Shown one piece after another: positions 7,765 through 16,766 of a stretch of 44,987 nucleotides of DNA. Position 1 is the stretch's first letter. Every line of letters starts with the position of its first letter. This DNA comes from Acidimicrobiales bacterium (GTDB taxonomy: Bacteria > Actinomycetota > Acidimicrobiia > Acidimicrobiales > RAAP-2): contig JADGOH010000079.1 in assembly GCA_017883025.1 (NCBI GenBank), positions 1-44,987 of the forward strand. Direction: 5' to 3'. The position numbers and the translations under genes were made by a program. The notes under the pieces were generated by a model. It did not search any database and was not told the DNA's origin. It saw nothing but the letters and a program-made list of their open reading frames with translations.

Positions 7765-8931
7765 ATGAGGATCCTCCACACCAGCGACTGGCACATCGGC
7801 CGGCGGTTCGAGCGCGAGTCACTCGAGGCGGACCAGCGCGCCTTCCTCCATTGGCTCGCGGACGTCGTCGCCGGCGAGCGTGTGGACCTGGTGCTCGTCG
7901 CCGGTGACGTCTACGACCGTTCGCAGCCCGCTGAGGACGCCGTGGCCCTGCTCGACGAGGGGCTCGACGGGCTGCGGGCGACCGGCGCCCAGGTGGCTCT
8001 GATCCCGGGGAACCACGACAGCGCCCGTCGACTCGGCTTCGGCGCCGGCCGCCAGGCGCTCGGCGGCGTCCACGTGTTCGCCGACGACCAGCGTCCCCCG
8101 GTGCCCTGGGTGTTCGCGATCCGGGACGAGCGGGTCGCCATCCTGGCCGTGCCCTTCCTCGACCCCTACGGGGTGCCCGCACCCCGCCAGGCACCCGACG
8201 GATCGCCCCGCAGCCGCACCCACGAACACGTTCTGGTTGACGCCGTCGAGTCCGGTCGCGGCCTGCTCGACCCCGACGACCCGGTGCCCACCATCTGCGT
8301 GGCCCACGCCTACGTGTCCGGGGCCGAGGAGTCGGACTCCGAACGGTCCCTGTCGGTCGGCGGCACCGACCGGGTCGACCCGTCGGTCCTCGCCGGGTTC
8401 GACTACGTGGCACTCGGCCACCTCCACCGCCCCCAACGGATCGGGGGCGACGACGCATTCGCCTACTCCGGCTCGCCGCTCCCCTACTCCTTCAGCGAGG
8501 ACCAGCCGAAGTCGGTGCGGCTCCTCGAGTTCGACGCCCGGGGCCTCACCGGGGTCCGCACGCTGCCGGTCCCCGTCGGGCGGCCGGTGGTCACGATCAC
8601 CGGCACCCTCGACGAGTTGCTCACCGACGCGTCCCACGATCGATGGCTGGGCCACTGGGTCGCCGCCCGGCTGACCGACGAGACCGTCCGGACCCAGCCG
8701 ATGGAACGGCTCCGCGAGCGGTTCCCCCACGCGGTCAACCTCCGCTACGTCCCGTCCGGCGACGGGTCCGCCGTCGCCTACGGGGCCGACGGGCCGGTGC
8801 TCGAGGAGCAGCCGAACGAGGAGGTGATCGTCGAGTTCCTGACCGAGCTGCGGGGTCGCCCGCCCGTCGACTCCGAACGGGCCCTGGTCCGCGATGCGCT
8901 CAACTCGACCCTCGGGACCGTCGACCGGTGA
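7765..8931 (+). CDS. sbcD: Nuclease SbcCD subunit D
   Basis: This 388-residue protein starts 'MRILHTSDWHIGR' and carries the calcineurin-like metallophosphoesterase motifs of the Mre11/SbcD family: DWH (Asp8, His10), GDVYD, GNHDSA, 'VAHAYV' and 'LGHLHRPQ'. With SbcC it forms the ATP-dependent exo/endonuclease that trims DNA ends and cleaves hairpins and cruciforms. Its stop overlaps the sbcC start by 4 nt (GTGA), the usual coupling for this pair. Confidence 0.97.
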   Translation: MRILHTSDWHIGRRFERESLEADQRAFLHWLADVVAGERVDLVLVAGDVYDRSQPAEDAVALLDEGLDGLRATGAQVALIPGNHDSARRLGFGAGRQALGGVHVFADDQRPPVPWVFAIRDERVAILAVPFLDPYGVPAPRQAPDGSPRSRTHEHVLVDAVESGRGLLDPDDPVPTICVAHAYVSGAEESDSERSLSVGGTDRVDPSVLAGFDYVALGHLHRPQRIGGDDAFAYSGSPLPYSFSEDQPKSVRLLEFDARGLTGVRTLPVPVGRPVVTITGTLDELLTDASHDRWLGHWVAARLTDETVRTQPMERLRERFPHAVNLRYVPSGDGSAVAYGADGPVLEEQPNEEVIVEFLTELRGRPPVDSERALVRDALNSTLGTVDR

Positions 8932-11900
8932 AGCCGCTCACGCTGCGGCTCGAGGCCTTCGGCTCCTACGCCGGCGTCCTCGAGGTCGACTTCGCCCGCC
9001 TGGGCCGCCACGGGGTCTTCTCCATCACCGGTCCCACGGGTGCCGGCAAGTCGACCATCTTCGACGCCATCGTCTACGCCCTGTACGACGACCTGCCCGG
9101 CTTCCGGACGGACAGCCATGTCCGGAGCCAGTACGCCGACGAGGGGACGCCCACATCGGTCACCCTCACCTTCGAGGCCGACGGGAAGGAGTGGGTCGTC
9201 GAGCGGTCACCGTCCCAGCCGCGTCCCCGCAAGCGGGGTGGCGGCCCGCCGGTCACCGACGACTCCCGGGTCACGCTGGCCGAATCGGGCACCGACGGGG
9301 GTGGGCTCACCCGCAAGCAGGCGGTGGCCGAAGAGCTCCTCCGCCTGGTCGGCCTGACCAAGGACCAGTTCGAGCAGGTGGTGCTGATCCCCCAGGGCAA
9401 GTTCGAGGAGGTCCTGAAGGCCGACACCAAGGACCGGGCCGAACTGCTCGGACGCCTTTTCCCCGTCGACGTCTTCCGACGGACGACCGACGCGCTCCGA
9501 GAGGTCGCCACCGCCCGGCGGACCGGCTACGAGGGGCTGCACGCCTCCGGCGCCGCTCTGGTCGAGCAGATCCGGAGTGACCTGGTGGAGGCACTGGGGA
9601 GGGCCCCCGACGCCGTGCCCGTGCCGTCGCCCCAGGACCCGTCACTCACCAGCGAAGGCTTCGACCCGGCCCGGCTCGACGAGCACCGGGCCGTGCTCGA
9701 CCAGGTCGCCGACGCCGTGGGGTCCGCCCGGGAGGCGGCCGGAGCCGACCTCGAGGCCGCCCGGTCCCGTCGGGTCGACGCCGAGGGCCAGGCCGACCGG
9801 TGGGACCGCTGGCAGGCGGATCGACGGGCCGCCCGGGACTTCCCCGACCAGGTGGAGGCCGACCGGCGCGCGTCCCGGGCAGTGGACCGGGCCCGCACCG
9901 TGGACCGGATGGGACCCGCTCTCCAGCAGTGGCGTTCGGCCACCGAGACGTTGACCCGAGCCGCCGCTGACGAGGAACGGCTACGGGCAGTGCTCGAGGG
10001 CGCCTGGGTCGACGGGTACGACCGGGCCGCACTGGACCGCGCCGCGGACACGACCGCACTGGCCGCCCGGGTCGCCGCCGACGCCGACGTGCTGGAGGTG
10101 GCCGACCGGGCCCATGCCGGGCTCGTCCGACGGGGTGCCGACCTCGACGCTGCCGAGTCGGCCCTGGCAGCACGCCGGGAAGCGGTCGACGCCGCGGTCG
10201 CGGCACTCGAAGACGCCGAGGCCCGGATCGCCTCCACACGGGCGTCGGCCGACGGCGCCACGACCCGGGCGGCGGGCCGGGGAGATGCCCAGGTCCGGGC
10301 CCACGGGCTCGAGGAGGCGGCCCGGGCGGCCGGGCGGCGCGACCAGGCGCTGGGCGATGTCGCCCGGCTGCGCGGCGCGCTCGCCGCGGCCACCGGTGCC
10401 GAGGACGAGGCGGCGGAGCGGGTCATCGCCCTGCGCACGGCCTGGCGGGCCGGGCTCGCCGGACGACTGGCCGAGGCCCTGGTCGCCGGCGACCCCTGCC
10501 CCACGTGCGGGTCGACCGACCATCCGGCCCCTGCCCGTGCCACGGACGACGCCCCGACCGATGAGGCACTGGCCGAGGCGGAGGATGCGCTGCGGGCCAG
10601 GGTCGAGGCGTCCCAGGCCGTCAAGCTCGAGCTCGCCGCCGCCGAGGCCACCGCCGAGGCGGCCGCCGACGCCACCTCCGGGGACCTGGCCGAGCTCACG
10701 GCCGAGCTCGCCGCCGCCCGGAGTGTGCTGGCCGCCCACGAGGCCGCCGAGGCCGAGGGCGTGCGCCTTCGCCAGGAGCTCGACACCCTCGAACGGGTCC
10801 AGATCGAGGACCGGGCCGCCGCGATCCGGGCGTCCGAGGCCCTCCAGATCGACCGGGCCGCACTCGGCGAACGCCGCGCCGGGTGGACGGCAGATCGAGA
10901 TGCCTTCGTGGCCGTGCACGGGGCCCTGGCGTCGACGGCGGCCGCCGCACGTGCCCGGCACGACCTGGCCGAGGGGTTGGACCGGCTCGGCGCCGTGCTG
11001 CAGGCGGCCCACGAGGCGACCGCGGCACTGGGCCAGGGCCTGACCGCGCTCGGCCCCACCCTCGCCGAGTTCGGGGTCGACGACCCGGCCGAACTCGAGC
11101 AGTGGGCCCGACCAGCCGACGCCGTCGACGAGGAGGCCCGGACGCTGGAGGGACGGGCCCGCCAGCGCCATGAGGTCGAGACCCGCCTGCGCCAGTACGA
11201 GGAGTCCGCGGGACCGGCCGATCGCCCCGATCCCGCTCCGCTCGCCGTGGTCGAGCAGGCGGCGGGCGCTCGGTACGAGGACCTGGTCGGCCGCCACGCC
11301 GTGGTGACGTCCCGGATCGAGTCCATCGACGGCGCCCGGGCCGCACTGACGACCCGGACCGGCGAGGTCGAGTCGGCCCGGCGCCTGAAGGAGGAGGCCG
11401 AGACCCTGTACGCCGCCTGTGCCGGGCTCGGCGCCGGAGCCGTCGGCTCCCGGGTGTCCCTCCACAACTGGGTCCTCGCCTACTACCTGCGCCAGGTGCT
11501 CGCCCAGGCCAACGTCCGCCTCGACGCCATGACCGCCGGCCGGTACACCCTGGGACTCGACCGCGAGTCCACCGACGGCCGCAAGGCATCCGGGCTCGAC
11601 CTCTCGGTCCTCGATGCCGAGACGGGCCAGCACCGGCCGGCCACCACCCTCTCGGGCGGTGAGACCTTCATGGCCGCGCTCGCGCTGGCCCTCGGGCTGG
11701 CCGACGTGGTGGCCGCCGGCTCCAACTACGCCATCGGCGCCCTGTTCGTCGACGAAGGGTTCGGGTCGCTGGACGGCGAGTCGCTCGACACGGTGATCGA
11801 CGTGCTCCGGTCGCTCCAGGACGGCGGCCGCATGGTGGGCGTGATCAGCCACGTCCAGGACCTGAAGGACGCCCTGCCCAATGGCATCGCCATCGCGCCG

Positions 11901-11945
11901 ACCAATCATGGCTCGGTCGCCACCATCCACTACCCGGACCCATGA
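8928..11945 (+). CDS. sbcC: Nuclease SbcCD subunit C (SMC-like ATPase)
   Basis: This 1005-residue protein has Walker A GPTGAGKS at 35-42, a long Ala/Glu/Arg-rich coiled coil, and the zinc-hook CPTC (Cys524, Cys527) close to mid-length. A second coiled coil, the ABC signature LSGGE near 908 and Walker B 'LFVDEGFGSLD' near 938 follow. This is the complete Rad50/SbcC layout. The ATPase heads clamp SbcD on DNA and the hook joins two coiled-coil arms. The GTG start at 8928 gives 'VKPLTLRLEAFGSYA', the expected N-terminus; the longer open frame upstream is the shadow of sbcD. The stop overlaps the next gene's ATG (ATGA). Confidence 0.97.
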   Translation: MKPLTLRLEAFGSYAGVLEVDFARLGRHGVFSITGPTGAGKSTIFDAIVYALYDDLPGFRTDSHVRSQYADEGTPTSVTLTFEADGKEWVVERSPSQPRPRKRGGGPPVTDDSRVTLAESGTDGGGLTRKQAVAEELLRLVGLTKDQFEQVVLIPQGKFEEVLKADTKDRAELLGRLFPVDVFRRTTDALREVATARRTGYEGLHASGAALVEQIRSDLVEALGRAPDAVPVPSPQDPSLTSEGFDPARLDEHRAVLDQVADAVGSAREAAGADLEAARSRRVDAEGQADRWDRWQADRRAARDFPDQVEADRRASRAVDRARTVDRMGPALQQWRSATETLTRAAADEERLRAVLEGAWVDGYDRAALDRAADTTALAARVAADADVLEVADRAHAGLVRRGADLDAAESALAARREAVDAAVAALEDAEARIASTRASADGATTRAAGRGDAQVRAHGLEEAARAAGRRDQALGDVARLRGALAAATGAEDEAAERVIALRTAWRAGLAGRLAEALVAGDPCPTCGSTDHPAPARATDDAPTDEALAEAEDALRARVEASQAVKLELAAAEATAEAAADATSGDLAELTAELAAARSVLAAHEAAEAEGVRLRQELDTLERVQIEDRAAAIRASEALQIDRAALGERRAGWTADRDAFVAVHGALASTAAAARARHDLAEGLDRLGAVLQAAHEATAALGQGLTALGPTLAEFGVDDPAELEQWARPADAVDEEARTLEGRARQRHEVETRLRQYEESAGPADRPDPAPLAVVEQAAGARYEDLVGRHAVVTSRIESIDGARAALTTRTGEVESARRLKEEAETLYAACAGLGAGAVGSRVSLHNWVLAYYLRQVLAQANVRLDAMTAGRYTLGLDRESTDGRKASGLDLSVLDAETGQHRPATTLSGGETFMAALALALGLADVVAAGSNYAIGALFVDEGFGSLDGESLDTVIDVLRSLQDGGRMVGVISHVQDLKDALPNGIAIAPTNHGSVATIHYPDP

Positions 11946-12661
11946 GCACCGCCGTCCGGGTGTTCCGTTCACGTCGGCTGGTCGCTCCCCTGGCGCTCGT
12001 CCTGCTGTCGGCCTGCGGGGCCGCGACGAGCACCCAGCCGCAGCGGTCGCCGGGCTCCACCGCACCGGTGCCGGCCACGACCGCGCATCCGTCGTCCGCG
12101 GCCACGGCGTCCACGACGTCCACGTCGCCGGTCATCGAGACCGCACCCCCGGCGCCGGGTCCCGTCGTCGGGCCGGGGACCCAGGCCAGGTACACGGTCG
12201 AGCCACAACCGACACCGGGGACGTGCCACTACCGGTGGGTCGGCGCCGACCCGCTGCCGGACCCGTCGTGCACCCCGGGCGCCACGAACCCCGGCGTCAC
12301 CCCGGACGACCTCGGCGCGACCATCTGCGCAAGCGGGTGGACGGCGACGGTGCGTCCCCCGACCAGCGTCACCAGCCCCGAGAAGGCCGGGTCTGCGGCC
12401 GCCTACGGCTACACCGGTCCGTCCGCCACCGCCGAGTACGACCACCTGGTGCCACTCGAACTGGGGGGCGACCCGAACGACCCCGCCAACCTGTGGCTGG
12501 AGCCGAACGACCGGCCGGGCGCCACCTCGTTCGCCAACGGCAAGGACGGTCTGGAGAACCGGCTCCGCACGCTCGTGTGCGCCGGGCGGCTGCCACTGGC
12601 CGAGGCCCAGCGGGCCATCGCCACGGACTGGGCGGCGGCCCTGCAACATTACGGGGCCTAG
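11942..12661 (+). CDS. Lipoprotein with HNH-like DH...N motif, coupled to sbcC
   Basis: This 239-residue protein has an N-terminal Arg-rich stretch, a hydrophobic core and the lipobox LSAC around residue 25, then about 60 residues of Ser/Thr/Pro/Ala linker. The C-terminal half has four cysteines and the block 'EYDHLVPLELGG' followed by 'NDPANLWLEPN', then 'KDGLENRLRTLVC' and 'AQRAIATDW'. The D-H ... N arrangement resembles the beta-beta-alpha metal (HNH) nuclease core, and this block recurs in actinobacterial secreted proteins as far as I recall. It may be a secreted, membrane-anchored nuclease; that is inference. Its ATG overlaps the sbcC stop by 4 nt, so it is translated from the sbcDC message. 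Confidence 0.7.
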   Translation: MSTAVRVFRSRRLVAPLALVLLSACGAATSTQPQRSPGSTAPVPATTAHPSSAATASTTSTSPVIETAPPAPGPVVGPGTQARYTVEPQPTPGTCHYRWVGADPLPDPSCTPGATNPGVTPDDLGATICASGWTATVRPPTSVTSPEKAGSAAAYGYTGPSATAEYDHLVPLELGGDPNDPANLWLEPNDRPGATSFANGKDGLENRLRTLVCAGRLPLAEAQRAIATDWAAALQHYGA

Positions 12662-12708
12662 TCGTCCCGACGCCGAAGGCGCCTGGGAATCGTCTCGCCC
12701 GAGGACAG

Positions 12709-12722
12709 GTTGTGTACAAAAC
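12709..12722. promoter_or_regulatory. Candidate TetR operator palindrome
   Basis: GTTGTGTACAAAAC is a 12-of-14 match to its own reverse complement, centred on TGTACA. It lies 20 nt upstream of the TetR-family start codon and just before a TAGGGT box (12727-12732), so a bound dimer would block the promoter. Autoregulation is inferred. Confidence 0.5.
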
Positions 12723-12741
12723 CCGGTAGGGTGCAGTCGTC

Positions 12742-13365
12742 ATGGCCATCACGAGAGCACCCGAAACCGCCCCGGCCGCCAAGCGGCGCCTGCCCATCCA
12801 GATCGCCAACGAGGCGAAGATGATCAAGGCGACCATCGACCTCCTACGGGACCACCAGGTCGACGAGATCACCAGCAGGATGATCGCCGAGGAGTCGGGA
12901 ACGGCCACCAACTACATCTCGCGGTACTTCGGCGGACGGGACGGTCTGCTGCTGGCCGTCGCCGGCGAGTTGAGCCACCGGATCAGCGACCTGGTCCGCT
13001 CCGAGGAGTCGGTCCTCGAGATCGACCGGCCCGGCAACTACGTGACCCGGATCATGGGGATCCCCGAGGTCGAGATGTGGTTCAAGGTCTACCGCTACCT
13101 GTCGGGCCGCAAACTGCCCAGCATCCAGCACCACGGCAAGCCGGCCATCGTCGCCGCCGTCGAGGACGCCATCTCCCTGATCTTCGGCCTCGAAGGGGCA
13201 TACCTCCCGGTCTGCGCCAACATCTTCCTGACCTACCTCATGGGCAACGCCGCGTTCGGCCCCTTCCTCGGGACCACGGACGAACAGGCCGAGGCGTCCC
13301 TCGAGGCGATGGGCACCATCGTCACCTTGCTGGTCCAGCACTCCCGGAACGAGTCGCCGGCCTGA
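12742..13365 (+). CDS. TetR-family transcriptional regulator
   Basis: This 207-residue protein has an N-terminal helix-turn-helix at about residues 25-70 ('MIKATIDLLRDHQVDEITSR', then 'IAEESGTATNYISRYFGGRDGLLLAV'), where 'YISRYFGGRDGLL' matches the TetR recognition helix and following turn. The C-terminal ligand domain is all-helical and gives no ligand hint. It follows the lipoprotein gene after 80 nt with its own candidate promoter and operator. No adjacent gene is an obvious single target. Confidence 0.92.
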   Translation: MAITRAPETAPAAKRRLPIQIANEAKMIKATIDLLRDHQVDEITSRMIAEESGTATNYISRYFGGRDGLLLAVAGELSHRISDLVRSEESVLEIDRPGNYVTRIMGIPEVEMWFKVYRYLSGRKLPSIQHHGKPAIVAAVEDAISLIFGLEGAYLPVCANIFLTYLMGNAAFGPFLGTTDEQAEASLEAMGTIVTLLVQHSRNESPA

Positions 13366-13416
13366 ACCTGGCTGCCTGACCGTCCGGTCAGGGCCGCCGC
13401 TGGGCCCACCCGTGGT

Positions 13417-13584
13417 TCACGAGGCCCGGAGCAGGTGCAGCTGGGAGTCCGACCAGTACCGGTCGCACGACCGGCAGCGCCAACTCGTCGCCGACCCGGC
13501 GACCAGGCGGGGGTAGACGACCAGCTTGGGCACGCCCTGCGCGGCACAGTAGGGACACGTCCGGAACGCCTCGGAATCACTCAC
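13417..13584 (-). CDS. Small zinc-ribbon protein
   Basis: This 55-residue protein has two CxxC knuckles, CPYC near the N-terminus and CRSC about 30 residues later, followed by 'DRYWSD', the pattern of a rubredoxin-like zinc ribbon. I choose the GTG at 13584 because AGGAAGG lies 8 nt upstream on the minus strand; a GTG 24 nt further up (13608) has no such site. The gene lies between two (+) genes. Its role is unknown; single zinc ribbons of this size often bind nucleic acid or a partner protein. Confidence 0.6.
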   Translation of the reverse strand: MSDSEAFRTCPYCAAQGVPKLVVYPRLVAGSATSWRCRSCDRYWSDSQLHLLRAS

Positions 13585-13731
13585 TGGGTACACCTTCCTG
13601 TCCGACACCCGACCCTGTGAGGATCGGCACCCGGGGCCAAACCTTGAGCGACGCGTGCCATGCCACCCGGGGACGTCGCCGACCTTCTACCCTGCACGGC
13701 GGGGAAGCACCACCGGCAAGGGGGATCAGGC

Positions 13732-15243
13732 ATGGGACAGGCACGCACACGGCTGGGCGGTATCGTCGCGGCGCTGGCCCTGGCCGCCGGGGTGATCGGG
13801 GCCGGGGGCGTGCTCGCTCCCCTGGCCGGCGCTGCCTCGTCACAGCCCGCCTTCTACACGTACCAGGCCCCGGGCGGTGCGGCCACGGCCGGCAAGCGGG
13901 TCATCGCCCTGACGTTCGACGACGGCCCGGGCCCCTACACGGCGCAGGTCCTGTCGGTCCTCCGGCAGTACAACGTACCGGCCACGTTCTTCGAGGTCGG
14001 GTACGAGGTGGCGGCCACACCTCAGGTCTCGAAGATGGTGAGCGACGCCGGCTACCCGGTCGAGAACCACACCTGGAGCCATGCGGACCTCGCCACCCTG
14101 CCCGTGTCGCAGTACCCGTACCAGATCGACCAGACCCAGAACGTGATCACCTCGGCCACCGGGATCACACCGAACTGCGTGCGACCGCCCTACGACGCGT
14201 TCAACGGCACCACGCTCGACCAACTGGCCGGCCGGGGCCTCACGACGATGAGCTACTCGATCGACTCGGACGACTACCAGCGACCCGGAGTATCGGCCAT
14301 CGTGAACAACGTGGTCGGCGCGGCGTTCCCCGGAGCAGTCGCCGGGCTCCATGACGGCGGGGGCGACCGGAGCCAGACCGTGGCGGCCCTGCCGGCGATC
14401 ATCACCGACCTCGAGGCTCGGGGCTACTCGTTCGTGTCGGTGTGCGGTTCGGCGGCGCCGCCCCCGCCGCGGCCCCAGACGAGCGCCGTGTACGGCTACG
14501 GCACGGCCAACGGGTCGCCGACCGCGGTGACCTCCACCGTGCCGTTGACCGGGATGGCTGACGACCCGTCGACGGGCGGCTACCGGTTGACGGCCGGCGA
14601 CGGTGCCGTGTTCGCCTTCGACGGCGCCGTGTTCGACGGGTCGCTCCCGGGGATCGGGGTGACTCCGGTCAAACCGGTGGTCGGGATCGCCTCCACGCCG
14701 GATGGCGGGGGGTATTGGCTGGTCGCGTCCGACGGCGGGGTATTCACCTTCGGTGACGCCGCGTTCCACGGTTCGATGGGCGGGACCCCGCTCAACCGCC
14801 CGGTGGTGGCGCTGACACCGACGGCGGATGGCGGCGGCTACTGGGAAGTGGCGTCCGACGGTGGTGTCTTCGCGTTCGGCGACGCCGTGTTCCGGGGCTC
14901 CATGGGTGGGTCCCACCTCAACCAGCCCATGGTCGGGATCAGCACGACCCCCGACGGCGGTGGCTACTGGATGGTGGCGACCGACGGCGGCGTGTTCAGC
15001 TTCGGCGACGCAACGTTCCAGGGCTCGATGGGCGGCCTGCCCCTCAACAGCCCGGTGGTGGGCCTGGCCACCGACCCGGGCACCGGCGGCTACTGGATGC
15101 TGGGTGCCGACGGTGGGGTCTTCAGCTTCGACGCGCCGTTCCTCGGCTCACGCGGGTCCGCCGGCGGGCCCGACCGCTTCTTCGCCATCAGCGCCACCGA
15201 CCATGGGCGGGGCTACCTGCTCGCCGCCCAACACGACGCCTGA
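13732..15243 (+). CDS. Secreted polysaccharide deacetylase with C-terminal beta-propeller-like repeats
   Basis: This 503-residue protein has a signal peptide (MGQARTR..., hydrophobic 'IVAALALAAGVIGAGGVLAPLAGAA') and then a NodB homology domain of about 200 residues. The domain carries TFDDGP (metal Asp), 'HTWSH' (HxxxH zinc site), 'RPPYDAF' and 'LHDGG' (catalytic His). It would remove N-acetyl (or O-acetyl) groups from peptidoglycan or an extracellular glycan. After a Pro-rich hinge, five tandem ~42-residue repeats and a half repeat form a likely beta-propeller. The ATG at 13732 follows AAGGGGGATCAGG. A TACCCT box at 13688-13693 could be its -10. Confidence 0.93.
   Translation: MGQARTRLGGIVAALALAAGVIGAGGVLAPLAGAASSQPAFYTYQAPGGAATAGKRVIALTFDDGPGPYTAQVLSVLRQYNVPATFFEVGYEVAATPQVSKMVSDAGYPVENHTWSHADLATLPVSQYPYQIDQTQNVITSATGITPNCVRPPYDAFNGTTLDQLAGRGLTTMSYSIDSDDYQRPGVSAIVNNVVGAAFPGAVAGLHDGGGDRSQTVAALPAIITDLEARGYSFVSVCGSAAPPPPRPQTSAVYGYGTANGSPTAVTSTVPLTGMADDPSTGGYRLTAGDGAVFAFDGAVFDGSLPGIGVTPVKPVVGIASTPDGGGYWLVASDGGVFTFGDAAFHGSMGGTPLNRPVVALTPTADGGGYWEVASDGGVFAFGDAVFRGSMGGSHLNQPMVGISTTPDGGGYWMVATDGGVFSFGDATFQGSMGGLPLNSPVVGLATDPGTGGYWMLGADGGVFSFDAPFLGSRGSAGGPDRFFAISATDHGRGYLLAAQHDA
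14542..15174 (+). repeat. Five tandem ~126-nt coding repeats in the deacetylase gene
   Basis: The first unit (14542-14670) is 129 nt and divergent; the next four are exactly 126 nt each, starting at 14671, 14797, 14923 and 15049. Each encodes a pattern like 'PVVGIA.TPDGGGYW' - 'VASDGGVF.FGDA.F' - 'GSMGG..LN'. A partial sixth unit ('FFAISATDHGRGYLLAA') ends the protein. Units 3 and 4 look most alike, suggesting duplication of the unit. Confidence 0.9.
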
Positions 15244-15284
15244 GGTCCGCTCCGGTGGTCGGGCCCGGATTGGGCCCGGGAGGG

Positions 15285-15785
15285 TCAGCGGCGTCCGGCG
15301 CAGTACTCGGCCATCGCCACCGCCTCGAGCTCGAAGTGGCGGGTGAAGCCGCCGAAGATCGCCTTCTCGGCGGCGCCCGACACCAGCGGCACCCTTACCT
15401 CGAGCCGGCCTGTCACGGTCTCGATCGTGGCACCGTGCCCGTCGTCCTCGAGCGTGAGCGTACCGTCACACCGCAGCATGCCCACGTAGTGGTCGGGGAC
15501 GACCACGAGCCTGCCGGCGTAGGTGCCGGTGTCGTAGGTGGTGTCGATGACCCAGGTCAGCTTGTCGACGTCGACCACCATGGCGGCCGGGCCCGAGAGC
15601 GTCCCGTCGAACGCGTAGCGCACCGAAGTGTGGATGGCCCCGGCATCCTCGGACACCGACAGGAGCTCGGGCGCCCGGACGGCGGTGGCCGCCTCGCCCA
15701 GGTGCGCGTAGTAGTCGGGATCGGCCAGGGCGCGCAGCACCTCGTCCCGCGTGGCGGCGATGGTCTCGGTGACGGTGAACTGCAC
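15285..15785 (-). CDS. DUF2505 / SRPBCC-fold protein
   Basis: This 166-residue protein begins 'MQFTVTETIAATRDEVLRALADPDYY', the typical start of actinobacterial DUF2505 proteins in the START/SRPBCC superfamily (hydrophobic ligand cavity). The rest ('YVGMLRCDGTLTLED', 'RLEVRVPLVSGAAEKAI', 'HFELEAVAMAEY') matches the family to its end. The start is GTG, preceded by GAGGGGAGC. Function in this family is unknown. It is convergent with the deacetylase gene. The 253 nt on its upstream side hold nothing I recognise. Confidence 0.85.
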   Translation of the reverse strand: MQFTVTETIAATRDEVLRALADPDYYAHLGEAATAVRAPELLSVSEDAGAIHTSVRYAFDGTLSGPAAMVVDVDKLTWVIDTTYDTGTYAGRLVVVPDHYVGMLRCDGTLTLEDDGHGATIETVTGRLEVRVPLVSGAAEKAIFGGFTRHFELEAVAMAEYCAGRR

Positions 15786-16038
15786 GGCGCTCCCCTCGGC
15801 GGTGGTCCGCCGGACAGCGTACGACCGGGAACCGCCTCGGGTGGTGACCGGTCGGCTGGAACGGCGTCCGTCCCGTGTCGGGGCACCGGGAGTCCTTCTG
15901 GACGGCCACCGGCGAAACGAGAATGTTGATCAGTATCGCCCCGGTGTCCAGGAAGTGGTTCCCCGAGGGCGACTGGTCCACAGGGGGTGCGTCCCGATCT
16001 CGACCGGCGACGCAGTGATCCGTACCCGGTGGAACGGC

Positions 16039-16665
16039 TCAGGCGAGCACGTTGCAGACCGTCGGACCCGGACGGCCCGACAGGGCGAGGGCGAGGGCGA
16101 TCGGGTCCGCCCGGTCGGCCAGTGCCAGCAGGATCCCGTTCACGAGTGCAAGGGCGTCGCCCGGCGCGTCCAGCTCCAGCCCGCAGGCGACCTGCAGTTC
16201 GAACGTGTGCAGTACGAGCTCGGTGACCCGGGTCCCGAGGTAGTCGACGAACCGCAGCGACCCGGCGAAGTGGACCACGACTTCGTCGTTGCCGGTCGAT
16301 GCGACCCGGGCGAGTGCTGTCGCCGCCGCCTCCCGGGCCCAGGCCACGATGTCGACCGGGGCCTCGGCTGCGGCGGTCACCGCCCGCTGCCTGATCCCGG
16401 CGTGGATGTCCTCGAGCGCGAATGCGGACCGGAAGTAGGTGGCTGCGTCGGGCAGGAGCGACTCGGGCACCGGGGCCCCTGAGTCGAGGAGGTCGGAGAT
16501 CACGACCATGCCCCGCACCACGTGGGCCGCGAGCTCACGCACCGTCCACTCGTCCGAGCCGGGCAGCGCCCACTGGCCCGGTCCGATCGAAGCCACGGTG
16601 TGCAGGAACCCGGCGACGGAGGACTCGAAGGCGGCACGGGTGACGGCTGAGCCGGAAGTGGGCAC
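16039..16665 (-). CDS. Maleylpyruvate isomerase-family (DinB-fold) protein
   Basis: This 208-residue protein carries the N-terminal motif of the actinobacterial MDMPI/TIGR03083 group ('WALPGSDEWTVRELAAHVVRG'), where the His is one of the metal ligands of mycothiol-dependent isomerases. The C-terminal half ('YLGTRVTELVLHTFELQVACGL') has the second conserved helix. Many members are mycothiol-dependent enzymes of unknown substrate. I place the start at the GTG 16665 rather than ATG 16713, because the extra 16 residues look like intergenic translation. It is divergent from the epoxide hydrolase. Confidence 0.82.
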   Translation of the reverse strand: MPTSGSAVTRAAFESSVAGFLHTVASIGPGQWALPGSDEWTVRELAAHVVRGMVVISDLLDSGAPVPESLLPDAATYFRSAFALEDIHAGIRQRAVTAAAEAPVDIVAWAREAAATALARVASTGNDEVVVHFAGSLRFVDYLGTRVTELVLHTFELQVACGLELDAPGDALALVNGILLALADRADPIALALALSGRPGPTVCNVLA

Positions 16666-16754
16666 GGAACCAGTCTGGCGACCGTCACCGCGGTCGGCAA
16701 GGGGCGCACCCATCGCGGGACGCGCCCCGGAGGCGCGCCTCGCGAACCCGGTCC

Positions 16755-16760
16755 TACAGT
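16755..16760 (+). promoter_or_regulatory. Candidate leaderless -10 box (TACAGT)
   Basis: TACAGT is separated by 6 nt from the ATG of the epoxide hydrolase at 16767; there is no Shine-Dalgarno sequence in between, which favours leaderless initiation. Confidence 0.55.
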
Positions 16761-16766
16761 GACCCC

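Noticed and set aside
14542-15174. CRISPR-like or tandem noncoding repeat
   Set aside because: The 126-nt periodicity is in frame and encodes protein repeats that diverge at synonymous positions.
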